A stretch of DNA of 64,000 bases from Diplonema papillatum. Its lineage: Eukaryota; Euglenozoa; Diplonemea; Diplonemida; Diplonemidae. The number at the start of each line of letters is the position of its first letter. Within the stretch, counting starts at the first letter, position 1. The stretch covers positions 208,306-272,305 of the forward strand of contig JAPJBO010000228.1 of the NCBI GenBank assembly GCA_030068145.1, written 5' to 3'. Shown in pieces: positions 9,905-21,177 of the stretch. A program made the translations under genes and the position numbers. The notes under the pieces were generated by a model. That model saw nothing but the letters and a program-made list of their open reading frames with translations. It had not been told where the DNA came from and made no database searches.

Positions 9905-10200
9905 TGTTTGGTTAGCCTCGGCTGAGATCTGTCTAGCCTGATCCCGGACTGCTGAGATCTGCCGTGCCACGTGCACGGCGAAGCTTGCTTGGCTGAAATC
10001 CGTCTGGCCTGATCACTGACGTGTAGGCTTGCTTCTGCTGCGGTCTGCCGTGCCACGCGCACAGCGTGCATGCTCGCCTTGCCGAGATCCGGCAGGTGCC
10101 TGTCGAGCGCATGGTCATTGACGTGTGGGCTCGCTGCGGCTATGATCTGCCGTGCCACGCGCACAGTGCAAGCTCGCCTAGTTGAGGTCCGTCTGGACCA
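9905..10200 (+). repeat. degenerate tandem repeat, leader-like
   Basis: Imperfect units of roughly 60-100 bases share phrases such as GCTGAGATCTG, TCTGCCGTGCCACG and CACTGACGTGT. The array sits just before the decayed retroelement coding remains, in the same relative place as the leader array of Element 2. The repeat sequence itself differs from that array. Confidence 0.6.
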
Positions 10201-11240
10201 CTGGATGCCTGCCATGTGGCCCCTCGGCGAAATGCCTGGAGCTGAGGATCGCCGAGGCCCGACAACCTCTTGGCGAACCTCCGGGAGGGGTGCCCGGTGT
10301 CCGGCGGGGTGGGATACGTTCCTTTTTAGACAGAGCTTGGGGGACCTGGAATTGTCAGTTGAGGAGCTGATTCGAGGCAGCCCGACGTGCTGGCGCCAAC
10401 AAGGAGGCCATCTGGGCGTCGGTGCGGAAAGAGGTGGACAGAGGCTTCGTGGTCGAGCTAGTAGAGACGCCTACGAGTGCGAGTTTTTCTGCGGCGCTTT
10501 ATGGCCGGTCGCCCAGCTGAGGCCGGACCAGGAGAGGTGGCGGACGAAGCTCCGTGCGTGCGTGCGATAATGGGCACACGGGCCTAGTAGTCCGTATGGC
10601 GTCTTCGGCACCTGGGCTGGGCCTGATTTTCTTGATCGAGGGACGTGCCGTGAGTAGGATGATGGCTGTCCTCGGGAAGGAGTCGCGGACCCACGGCAGG
10701 CGGAGCCGCCGGGCGCGAAGGAGTCCAGGACGATCTCCGATGCCATCCGTGACACGGCGCTGCGCAGAATCTGGCGAGTTTTTTACGCTTAGAATCTCGA
10801 GTATGCGGGCGATCCGGGCATTCAAGGTCCAAGGTTCTTGACGTGCGAGGCCATAAATTTGAAGCCTCCGCTCACGCTCTTCGTCCGATGGTGCAGCGTC
10901 CTCCTTCCGCCCGTCGAGGTGTTCACTCCTCAAATGCATGGCCGGGTCAAGTCAGCTCCTGTGTCCCAACCTCGGTACCGCTCATTTAGGGAGGCACTCC
11001 GCGGTGAGGACACTGGGGACTCCTCGTCGACATTAACGGGATGTCGCGGAAGGAGGCCAGGGGGCAGATTCCCGTACACGACGCACAGCGCCAGGGTCGG
11101 CCGTCGCACTTGCAGGTTTGCGAGCTGAGGTTGTACAGAATCAGAAGCTCACGCGAGATTCGGTTTGCATGAAGGCAGCCCGGTTTTACAATCCGATAAG
11201 CCTCTGCTACGCTACCCTTGAAAGTCTGTTTTCCTCAGGA
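10201..11240 (+). pseudogene. decayed tyrosine-recombinase retrotransposon related to Element 2
   Basis: Frameshifted fragments of Element 2 proteins occur in order. An RT upstream segment (ANKEAIWASVRKEVDRGF near 10395-10460) matches the same part of the Element 2 RT protein. A recombinase part follows (YRSFREAL, then the catalytic block TTHSARVGR near 11079-11100), and then the recombinase C-terminus (ARFYNPISL near 11178). Stops and frame changes separate the pieces and the core of the RT is missing. It is on the plus strand, opposite to Element 2. Confidence 0.75.
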
Positions 11241-11750
11241 TTTGCAGGAAGCTCCCTACGCCCCACCCCCTCCCACCCCCTCCCACCCCACAGTGGATCA
11301 AGGTTAGTCGCCCTGGCTTGCTGAGCGTGACTGGCGGAGGGACGGACAATCCCAGAGTCCCGAGAGGCGAATGCGAGCGGCCGCCGCAGCCAGTTGTGTT
11401 GGATTGATGCCAACTCAGGCCTTCGTCAGTTGAGCTGGAGTCTTGGCTGACTGATGCGGTAGCCAGGAGGACCGATCTCCTCAACAACAACAACAAAGGG
11501 GCCACCACCGGGCAGCCAACTTCGCCGTATAGCTCTCCCAAGGTACCAGCAAGACAGCGAAGGAGAGTTAACCGTGTGCGATGGATTAAGCGGATGCTAA
11601 ATTGGCGGATGGAGAAGGAAGACGGCTCCGATTGACTCTCTAAGGAGGCATTTTAAACGCAAAGAATTAACAAGCAGGCTTGGTTCTTAGTCCTCACATT
11701 TCGCAAGTAGCTTCGGATCTCTCCACCCACAGGCTTCATTTCTTGGGTTT
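11241..11750. other. no gene seen
   Basis: Contains a C-rich tract (about 11261-11290, CCCACCCCCTC repeats) and an (AAC)n run near 11486. I see no supported coding region or named element. Confidence 0.4.
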
Positions 11751-11803
11751 GGACTTGCAATTCAAAGTGCGGGGCGCTGCCCCGCCGTTGCGGTCACCAC
11801 GAC

Positions 11804-12737
11804 ATGATTTGCGGCGACACAGTTGACCTTGCAACCGATGAAATACTTGGCCCCTGTCCGACCGAAAAGTTGGCAGCTCCTTGCGTGAAAAGTGTGTACG
11901 TGTACTGGCGAGTGAAGATTAATGTGCGCAGACACGAATGGGAGGTATGCAACATCTCTCAAACCACCGTGATCGCTCGTGTAAGCCTCGAACCGCTGTT
12001 CGCGTGAGAACGACCTGCCATCATATTAACGCAAATATCAGGGCGGACATTACCTGATTGTCGCGCTGGACAAATGTCTACTCTGCAGAGACCGAGACCA
12101 TGAGTTGCGCCGAGAGATCAACAACGCAGATGTTGAAAGAGCCTTCATTCAGCTGCAAACTCCGTCCTGCTTAGTTGCCCTCAAGGTGTGCACCCAATCA
12201 TGTTCTTCCAATCTGACGTATTCGTACACGTGATCCATTCTCCTCAGGCCCAAGAAGAACGGCTGGCATTTTGAGATGCACAGAAGGTGTAGAGTATGCA
12301 CCGCACGGTAGCACGATGGCTCCTGCGAACCTAGTGCAATTGTTGCATCAAGCAGCCGTCTCAGATGCACGCAATTCTCTCAATATCAGCAAGAATCTCT
12401 TCAAAACTCAGATGCGCCCGCAGTCAGGTGCCCGGCCGTTTGTTGTACAACTGCTGTCTGACCCAAGAAATATTTGTGGGCCTCAGAACTCGAGTAATGT
12501 ATGTGCCTGGGTCTATTTCTTTCGTTCGGTGGCTGTGAAGTCGGTTGTTGTGCGCGGGCCCGGACCTACATTGTCTTGCAGCAACGACCCTTGCGAATCA
12601 TCAGGCATTGTGGAACCGATGTAATTGCAATGGCTTCCTTTGCAGTAGCCGTTGACAGAATCTGGAAAATCTGCGAAAGAAAACACCGAACCTCTAAACC
12701 ACAATATACGCTAGAAAATGGCAAAAAGCTGCACTAA
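11804..12737 (+). CDS. four-exon gene, function unknown
   Basis: Four exon candidates join in phase 0 throughout: 11804-11944, 12042-12185, 12295-12498 and 12582-12737. Introns begin GTATGC, GTGTGC and GTATGT, end in AG, and are 83-109 bases long. Exon 1 starts at an ATG and includes APCVKSVYVYWRVKINV; exon 2 contains GGHYLIVALDKCLLCRD; exon 3 NLVQLLHQAAVSDARN; exon 4 LRIIRHCGTDVIAMASFAVA and ends in a basic tail and TAA. The last exon has the look of a small alpha/beta DNA- or RNA-binding domain, but I do not recognise the family. The exon 2/3 boundary is the least certain, and further 5' exons are possible. Confidence 0.55.
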
Positions 12738-12763
12738 ATGGCAAACATATGAAGAGTCGGCAA

Positions 12764-15104
12764 AAATCTAAGTTAGTAGTACTGTCCACCTGGTCCGGGC
12801 TCCTGGTAAGTTCCCCGAAACTCCCCGAAACTCCCCGATACTCAGCCCGATTTTTGTGGGAAAAAGTGGGGCTGCCGGTGGGTGGGCAGGTGTACAGGTT
12901 GGTAGTTGAGTGGACAGATGGGTGGATGGTGGTAAGCAGGTCGGTGGATGGGTGAACAGGTGGTAGTTCGGTAGACGGGTGGGTGAATGGGCGGGCAAGT
13001 GGGTGAGGTGTGCAGGTAGGTGTGCTAGTGTGCTTCGGACGCGGCTCTCTTGAGCCGTCCGTGTTCCTCCTCCTCCGATCCTCTTCCTCTACTAATCGGA
13101 TGCATCTACCAACTGTAGCTTGGACTCCTGGGCAGTTGTTGAGGCATACCCTGCAGCCTGCGGATTCGGAGGGCCTCAAGGCGAACCAGCAGTTGCTGGA
13201 AAACCTGCAGGACCTGCCTTTGAGTCCTTGGACACAGGGAGGAGTCTGAACAGGACGCGTCGTGTGCATGTGCGCAGGTTCAACCATCATCTGACTCTTC
13301 TGTTTGCGGTTGCAACCTTCGGTACCACGAGTTTGCCATTCTTATGTCAAACTCTCCAATCCCCTCTTGGGTTTTGGTTTGGGCAAAAAGTATTCGCGCC
13401 CGCCATCTCCCGATGACCTTCCCACTTCTGACCACGCTGCAGCAGTCACGTGTAAACCGGGCAGACCCAGTCGTCCCCCATCTGGTCCCGAACGACGAGC
13501 ACCGCTCCTGCACCCGAGTTTAGCCTTCGATGATTGGAAGCCGCATCGGAAACAGTGGGTCAACCCATCCCGGAATTCTGAATTCGTGCACCCGGTTGAA
13601 AGGAGTGTCCACTTCGGAGTCCACGTTCACTTATGTGGGGAGTTGTAGAGTACGGGAGGAACCGGAAATCTCCGGAAAGATGGTACCCGCATTCCAACTC
13701 GTCTCGGGAATGGTCAGTCGACGACCGTATGCAGGTGGGTGGAGGCCCTGGGACTGCGAAGGTGTGACCACCCCATAAGGAGGACTCTCTATCTTGCGTT
13801 ATCTCTCTGTCCCAGTCGCCATAGCAACCTTATCCTTGGCCAAGCATCATCCTGCAACCCTGCTTTCCGGATGGCCATCGTGCCTCTCATTTTGGTTATC
13901 AACCTTACTCCTCGCTCGAATTGCCGTCTTCGACCGAAACTGCCCCTGGTCCTGGTGGTTAGGGTTAGCATGCAAAGAGCCTGTGGCGATAATCTGCATC
14001 TGCTTTCTTTCGTGACTACCTCTCCGTGCTACCTCTCTTCGTCACTGGTACCTTATCTTGCACCTCTGCCCGCCGCGGAGTGCACGTCTCTGTCTTCGAT
14101 GATGGCGAGTCCTTATGCCGCCGCTTCGTTGCAGCGGCCGTCCTAGTGTCGTCGCCTTCTGCGGCGTTCTCGATGGCGGTGTTGGCGCCGGCATCCGCCG
14201 CTTCCCTTGTGGCGCTTGGGCCGATGGTCGCAGCCTGCGTCTCGACTTCTCCCCCGGGGACGCCCGAAGCGACACCGAAGGCCCGCGCTTCCGTCTCTTC
14301 GCCGCCGACTCCGCACATCGGCATATCGTGCTGCAGGCAGGCATCTGTGGTGTGAGTTCTTGCAGCATTCCGCGATCGTCTTGCACGTCCCGCGCTGCGT
14401 CATCCTGTGCTTCTCGCAATACTTCACGGCGAGGCTGTCCCCTGTCGCGTGGTGTGCCTCGGCAGCAGCGTGCTACCGACGCTTGCCGATGCTTGCACTC
14501 TTCGCATTTCACTTTGTGATGTCTCGTGCTCACTCTCTCGTCCTTGGTGGTGGCCTGGGCACGCCTACCTCCATGCACTGGGTCTCCGCCGCCCACTAAA
14601 TTTACCCTCTTCTGCCCTTCTTGCCGGAGGTGCCGTCTTCGAAGGCGTCCCACCAGCACGTCCGCTCATACATGGAAAATACGTCCATCCCCCAGACCTC
14701 ATCATTGAAGGCGTGCCTTTCGTCCCTAGCTGCGACTCGAGCACGAGCATCGTCTCTGTACCCGCACGACCTCTGGTGGAACGGTTCCTGCTCTCCTTGC
14801 CGCAGCGGATCCTGTCGCTACCTGTGTCAAACCGTGTCACCCTGTACCTCCCAGTCTGTCCTTCCTTCTCAGCCCTATCTTCGTCTTCGGGGCATAGCCA
14901 AACACGGGACCGCTCTGCGCAAGGTAGGGCCATAATAGCGTAGCCCCCTCCCCGCCTTCGCCAAGGGAAAGTGGTCGCCACAAAGGAAATTCCCCGAAAC
15001 TCCCCGGATTTCCCCGAATTTTCCCGAAACTCCCCGAAATTCCCCGATACTCCCCGATATTTTCGTCTGGACCAGGTGGTCAGTACAAAAGAACTTGGAT
15101 TTTC
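12764..15104. mobile_element. 2.3-kb element with inverted termini, no transposase found
   Basis: GTACTGTCCACCTGGTCC (12779-12796) is answered by the inverted sequence GGACCAGGTGGTCAGTAC (15069-15086), 17 of 18 positions paired. Similarity continues outward (AAAATCTAAGTT on the left, AACTTGGATTTT on the right). Inside each end are direct phrases TTCCCCGAAACTCCCCGA (12808-12850 and 14988-15060). No long frame resembles a transposase; the interior has GT-rich and Cys/Arg-rich short frames only. A second, end-truncated copy lies at 26818-28588. Probably a non-autonomous DNA transposon; the class is not known. Confidence 0.65.
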
Positions 15105-15188
15105 GGCTTTAGACTTGTTAGAATTGGATACTACAAAGGGCATACCCGAACACATCATGCGCCAGTTTTTCAATCCTAGTACCTGACT

Positions 15189-15299
15189 ATGTTGCCAATC
15201 AGGAAAGCTGTCGCCGGAAGAAAAGACTGGACACTCAAAGAGAAGGAAACCATCATCGAGCTGGCACGGGTGTACGGGTTCGGGGTGTGTGTCCGCTGA
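15189..15299 (+). pseudogene. pogo/CENP-B-like helix-turn-helix fragment
   Basis: ATG to TGA, 36 codons, containing GRKDWTLKEKETIIELA. This resembles the start of the N-terminal helix-turn-helix of CENP-B and pogo-type transposases. Nothing of the rest of such a protein follows, so at best this is a remnant. Confidence 0.3.
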
Positions 15300-15639
15300 A
15301 ACAGCGTGTCCGGTGCTGGAAGACTTACGACCCCCACAGTAAGCCGCTTTAGACAGGAAGCAGATGTGGCTGACTGGTGATCAAGTCACAGGCGCGCACG
15401 TAAAGTTCTTTCGCACGCGGGATCGTCAAAGCGGGGGACCAGCCTGGAACTTTGCTTGGCCCTTGACCCCCGCCTACGGTGAGGTCCTTTTTGGGGGTTT
15501 TTTTTGGTGGCCTTACCAGCCTCACGACAATGGGGGGGGTCCGGGGGGCTTCGCCCCCCGGCGAACGGTACGGTACATGAGTTTGCTCGAAATGAGCGGT
15601 CCGGGGGCCACACCACTCGGCGACCCGTTCCAGCAGGTA

Positions 15640-16078
15640 CTTTACGGTCGAATTGGGCAGGTAACGCTCGTGTAACGCTAGTTTACAGCCATACTTGGTA
15701 TGTCACGCTCATGTAACGCTACGTTACAGTCGAATTTGACATGTCACGCTCGTGTCACGCTACTTTGGAGTCGAATTCGACATGTAACGCTCGTGTCACG
15801 CTACTTTACGGTCGAATTGGGCAGGTAACGCTCGGGTAACGCTAATTTACAGTCATATTTGGTATGTCACGCTCATGTAACGCTACGTTACAGTCAAATT
15901 TGACATGTCACGCTCGTGTCACGCTACTTTACGGTCGAATTGGGCAGGTAACGCTCGGGTAACGCTAATTTACAGTCATATTTGGTATGTCACGCTCGTG
16001 TAACGCTACGTTACAGTCAAATTTGACATGTCACGCTCGTGTCACGCTACTTTGGAGTCGAATTCGACATGTAACGCC
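15640..16078 (+). repeat. subterminal tandem repeat, about 40-bp units
   Basis: Alternating phrases GTCACGCTCGTGTCACGCTA, TTACAGTCGAATTTGACATG and GGTCGAATTGGGCAGGTAAC repeat about ten times, grouped in a longer period of about 120 bases. Inverted versions (GGCCAAATTCGACCGTCAC) occur near the other end of the transposon. Confidence 0.75.
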
Positions 16079-16336
16079 TTGGGTCGAAATAAGCGGACGC
16101 CGAACGCCACCCCCAATTATAGGTGTTCCTCCGGTGGCCCGCGCAGCGGCGATTTCTTTTTTTTTTTTGCGAGCGGGGTTTGGGGCCAGAACCTTATGCA
16201 GCCCGTTTTTCCCTTCAGAATAGACACCAACCCCGTTTTCTCTCGCGAGTTTTAATATAGGGGGGGGTCCGGGGGGCACCGCCCCCCGGGAGACGGTACG
16301 GTACATTGAGCCTCAGCTGCCCCTCTCCCCCCTGTA

Positions 16337-18460
16337 CAATTTCCCGAGGTGGGACAATTTTCCAATGCTGGGTTTCGAGGTCGGAAAACCTATTTGGACA
16401 ATTTCCCGAGGTGGGACAATTTTCTAATGCAGGGTTTCGAGGTCGGAAAACCTATTTGGACAATTTCCCGAGGTGGGACAATTTTCTAATGCTGGGTTTC
16501 GAGGTCGGAAAACCTATTTGGACAATTTCCCGAGGTGGGACAATTTTCCAATGCAGGGTTTCGAGGTCGGAAAACCTATTTGGACAATTTCCCGAGGTGG
16601 GACAATTTTCCAATGCTGGGTTTCGAGGTCGGAAAACCTATTTGGACAATTTCCCGAGGTGGGACAATTTTCCAATGCTGGGTTTCGAGGTCGGAAAACC
16701 TATTTGGACAATTTCCCGAGGTGGGACAATTTTCTAATGCTGGGTTTCGAGGTCGGAAAACCTATTTGGACAATTTCCCGAGGTGGGACAATTTTCCAAT
16801 GCTGGGTTTCGAGGTCGGAAAACCTATTTGGACAATTTCCCGAGGTGGGACAATTTTCCAATGCTGGGTTTCGAGGTCGGAAAACCTATTTGGACAATTT
16901 CCCGAGGTGGGACAATTTTCTAATGCTGGGTTTCGAGGTCGGAAAACCTATTTGGACAATTTCCCGAGGTGGGACAATTTTCCAATGCTGGGTTTCGAGG
17001 TCGGAAAACCTATTTGGACAATTTCCCGAGGTGGGACAATTTTCTAATGCTGGGTTTCGAGGTCGGAAAACCTATTTGGACAATTTCCCGAGGTGGGACA
17101 ATTTTCTAATGCTGGGTTTCGAGGTCGGAAAACCTATTTGGACAATTTCCCGAGGTGGGACAATTTTCCAATGCTGGGTTTCGAGGTCGGAAAACCTATT
17201 TGGACAATTTCCCGAGGTGGGACAATTTTCCAATGCTGGGTTTCGAGGTCGGAAAACCTATTTGGACAATTTCCCGAGGTGGGACAATTTTCTAATGCTG
17301 GGTTTCGAGGTCGGAAAACCTATTTGGACAATTTCCCGAGGTGGGACAATTTTCTAATGCTGGGTTTCGAGGTCGGAAAACCTATTTGGACAATTTCCCG
17401 AGGTGGGACAATTTTCCAATGCTGGGTTTCGAGGTCGGAAAACCTATTTGGACAATTTCCCGAGGTGGGACAATTTTCCAATGCTGGGTTTCGAGGTCGG
17501 AAAACCTATTTGGACAATTTCCCGAGGTGGGACAATTTTCCAATGCTGGGTTTCGAGGTCGGAAAACCTATTTGGACAATTTCCCGAGGTGGGACAATTT
17601 TCCAATGCTGGGTTTCGAGGTCGGAAAACCTATTTGGACAATTTCCCGAGGTGGGACAATTTTCTAATGCTGGGTTTCGAGGTCGGAAAACCTATTTGGA
17701 CAATTTCCCGAGGTGGGACAATTTTCCAATGCTGGGTTTCGAGGTCGGAAAACCTATTTGGACAATTTCCCGAGGTGGGACAATTTTCCAATGCTGGGTT
17801 TCGAGGTCGGAAAACCTATTTGGACAATTTCCCGAGGTGGGACAATTTTCTAATGCTGGGTTTCGAGGTCGGAAAACCTATTTGGACAATTTCCCGAGGT
17901 GGGACAATTTTCCAATGCTGGGTTTCGAGGTCGGAAAACCTATTTGGACAATTTCCCGAGGTGGGACAATTTTCTATTGCTGGGTTCCGAGGTCGGAAAA
18001 CCTATTTGGACAATTTCCCGAGGTGGGACAATTTTCTAATGCTGGGTTTCGAGGTCGGAAAACCTATTTGGACAATTTCCCGAGGTGGGACAATTTTCCA
18101 ATGCTGGGTTTCGAGGTCGGAAAACCTATTTGGACAATTTCCCGAGGTGGGACAATTTTCCAATGCTGGGTTTCGAGGTCGGAAAACCTATTTGGACAAT
18201 TTCCCGAGGTGGGACAATTTTCCAATGCTGGGTTTCGAGGTCGGAAAACCTATTTGGACAATTTCCCGAGGTGGGACAATTTTCTAATGCTGGGTTTCGA
18301 GGTCGGAAAACCTATTTGGACAATTTCCCGAGGTGGGACAATTTTCCAATGCTGGGTTTCGAGGTCGGAAAACCTATTTGGACAATTTCCCGAGGTGGGA
18401 CAATTTTCCAATGCTGGGTTTCGAGGTCGGAAAACCTATTTGGACAATTTCCCGAGGTGG
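16337..18460 (+). repeat. 62-bp minisatellite, 34 complete copies
   Basis: The unit starts CAATTTCCCGAGGTGGGACA and is exactly 62 bases. 34 units fill 16337-18444 with no length change, followed by 16 bases of a 35th. The main variation is one C/T position (TTTTCCAATGC or TTTTCTAATGC); one unit (about 17970) carries extra changes and the second and fourth units read TGCAGGG. Because 62 is 2 modulo 3, a reading frame returns only every three units (186 bases), and the T variant supplies TAA in one phase. Long apparent ORFs here are a by-product of this periodicity. Confidence 0.95.
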
Positions 18461-19038
18461 CACAAGCGTGTTCTGGCCGAGATCACGCGTGTGCACCTCT
18501 CAAAGTGACAGAACTTTGACGTCTCCGTCCAAATTGTGGCAGCACACGTGTGTTCTTGCCGAGAACACGCATGTGCCGCCGGGTGCGAGCTGGTCGCACA
18601 AGCGTATTCTGGCCGGTCGCAATTTTGTTGGATGCATTTTGCCCGGCAGCTGGACGTTTTTCCATTTTAGTCAGGTGGAGGCACAAGCGTGTTCTGGCCG
18701 AGATCACGCGTGTGCACCTCTCAAAGTGACAGAACTTTGACGTCTCCGTCCAAATTGTGGCAGCACACGTGTGTTCTTGCCGAGAACACGCTTGTGCCGC
18801 CGGGTGCGAGCTGGTCGCACAAGCGTATTCTGGCCGGTCGCAATTTTGTTGGATGCAATTTGGTGCTGTAGACGCGGGTTCAATCCCGGCAGCTGGACGT
18901 TTTTCCATTTTAGTCAGGTGGAGGCACAAGCGTGTTCTGGCCGAGATCACGCGTGTGCACCTCTCAAAGTGACAGAACTTTGACGTCTCCGTCCAAATTG
19001 TGGCAGCACACGTGTGTTCTTGCCGAGAACACGCTTGT
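18461..19038 (+). repeat. 240-bp repeat in three copies (last partial)
   Basis: Copies begin CACAAGCGTGTTCTGGCCGA at 18461, 18682 and 18925. Each includes hairpin-forming phrases (GTGTTCTTGCCGAGAACAC). The second copy carries about 22 extra bases containing GGGTTCAATCCC, a close match to a tRNA/SINE B box; the first copy lacks them. The third copy breaks off where the transposase frame begins. Confidence 0.85.
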
Positions 19039-19129
19039 CGTGGACCGAAGTGCGTACCGCCTTTGTTCGTTGTGGTCGACGGTTCCTCGTTGCCGCATTG
19101 TGGTGATGAAGTCTTGGCCGTCCGGTTGC

Positions 19130-21177
19130 GGTGGGTAGACTTGTCGTCGCCACTACTGGTGAAGGAAGTTTTCGTCGGCCTAGTATCGGCCGTCGCGCTC
19201 CCAGCACGAAAACCGAGGCTTAAGGGCACGAGGATCCCAAAGCAGAAGAACGCAGCTGCTCCACCGACGGCGAAGACACCGAAGGCGGCGGTACAAACCC
19301 CGTCTGCCGTCGCAGCTGCTTTAGGCGTCAAACCCATCACCGCGTTCTTCGCTGCCAGAGGACCCTTGCCACCTCCATCTGCGTCGGAGCCCTCGTCCGC
19401 GAACAAGCCTGCGGTCACTGTCAAGCCGACAATTGCAAAGGGGCAAGCAACGACAACCTCGAAAGCGCGCTGTTCGAAGTCGAGCGAGAAGGTTGCTGCC
19501 AAGCCGGCACCAACCCCGAAAGTGCAAAGCTCGAACAGAAAAGCTGCTGCCAAGCCAGCTCCGAAGGGCTCAACTGCTAAGGGGCAGACATCCGCCCCGA
19601 CAGCCACGAAGAAGACGAACAAAAAGAAGAAGTTTGGTGCAACTGGAGAGGCAGCCTTTGCCGCCATAGACGAAGTGCTGAAGCAGATGAGCCTGCATCC
19701 TCGTCACGTATATGGGTGGAGCTCGGACGACGGATCGACGATGACAGGTTGCGACAACGGTGCCGCGGCGTTGATGGGGAAGGCGGCTGGGCGGTCTCTG
19801 GCGATGAGCATGGACGCTGCACACAGAATGCAGGTCAAGATGAAAATCTTGCTAGACTGCCCAGCGTTTAAAGACATGACGTCTGTGCTCCGCCAGATTA
19901 ACAGCATCTTTCGGGGAAGCAATCTTCTTCGCCGGGCTCTCGAGGACGCGATGGGCCATAAGATGCCAAAGCCGGACGCGAGCTGGCGCATTCGTTGGAT
20001 GAAGAAGTGGGAGAGGTCTTTCGCCAACGCTTGCACCCCTGGCATGCGGGAGGGATGGCTGGCTGTATTGAGTGACAGGGAACTCTTCAGCCGGGCGAAG
20101 ACGAAGAAATCAAAAAAAAAAAGCCAAGCTGCAGACATGGAGGTAAAGCTTCTGAAAAGAGGAAAGCTCTGTGACCGCTTGCAGAAAGCCTCCTTCGCTT
20201 CGGATCTGAAGTATTTGCACGAATTGTTTCGTACAATTGCCTCCCCGCAGCTTGTTGCCCAGCTTGAAGCAGGACTGGCTTGCGAGATAGAAGGAGCCGT
20301 TCGCAATACTCAAATGCGACTGTGCAAAATGGCCATCGACAACACCGTTCCGAAAAGGTTTCGGGCTATTCACCAGGACATAACCAAACTTATGGTCCCG
20401 GAAGTAGTTCTTTCGGAACACGTGGTGCTTGCGAACCTGGTCGTAAGCTGTGTTCTCTGCAAAGAGGCGGAACTACGGCAACCAGGCTTCAGGAATGACG
20501 CGTGGGAGAGTCTGTGCTCCTTTGCTGACGTACCGCCAAAGAGTCTGTTGCAGGAGTGGCAGACTCTAAAGGCTGCAGCCATAGCCTTCAAGAAGAGTTC
20601 GGGCGCACCGAACCCATTGCAGTTCTGGTCGGAGCGACTGGCCTCGTACGCGGACATGACAGAAAATGTCCCGCGCGTGGTGCAAGTTGCCATCTGCTGC
20701 ACGTGCGCTAGTAGCGCCGGCGTAGAGCGTGACTTCGGTCAGATGCGGGCGCGACTGCCCTCAGTACGCAACCGGACGAAAGTGCCAAGCGTCAGTGCAG
20801 AGCTGATGTTGGTGAAAAACGGTCCGAGGGATGATGCTGCTGCAAGGGAGCTCATCGAGACCGGAAGTAGACTTTGGTGGGCGCAGAAACGTCGACGGGC
20901 CGCTGGTGACAGCCGGAAGAAGACAGAACCGGCTCCAGATTCCAAGTGGGAAAAACTGGAGGCAGTTAATGTCAGGTTTGCCGCTGACGGAAAGACTCTC
21001 TTCGAGAAGGCAGTTTTAGTGTTGACTGCATTTGAAGAAGAAGAAGAAGTTGAAGAAGTTGAAGAAGATGAAGAAGAGACAGAGGAAGATTCTACGTCTT
21101 GCGGTTCGTCCTCCTCTTCCCTTTCCTCGTCCTCGTCCTCGTCCTCGTCCCCGTCTTCGTCCCGGTCCGACGAATGA
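19130..21177 (+). CDS. hAT-superfamily transposase (N-terminal part missing or replaced)
   Basis: The frame is open from 19000 to TGA 21175-21177. The core has the second catalytic Asp region (YGWSSDDGSTMTG, about 19707), the following AAHRMQ helix, and a clear hAT C-terminal dimerisation domain (FWSERLASYADM, then SSAGVERDFGQM, about 20620-20745, then SVRNRT). A BED finger and the first catalytic Asp are not seen. In their place is an Ala/Lys/Pro low-complexity stretch (about 19200-19620). The tail is acidic, then poly-Ser. There is no in-frame ATG before about 19687, so the coding start must come from splicing or the gene is 5'-truncated. The lower bound given here is approximate. Confidence 0.75.

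Noticed and set aside
16337-18460. CRISPR-like array
   Set aside because: Units are contiguous without unique spacers and the genome is eukaryotic.
16306-18508. Several long forward ORFs (up to 471 codons) over the minisatellite
   Set aside because: They result from a 62-base repeat with few stops; the peptide simply repeats every 62 residues, and no start context or flanking coding sequence supports a protein.
18483-19667. 394-codon minus-strand ORF
   Set aside because: It lies antisense to the hAT transposase N-terminus and the 240-bp repeats; its composition is the mirror of those repeats.
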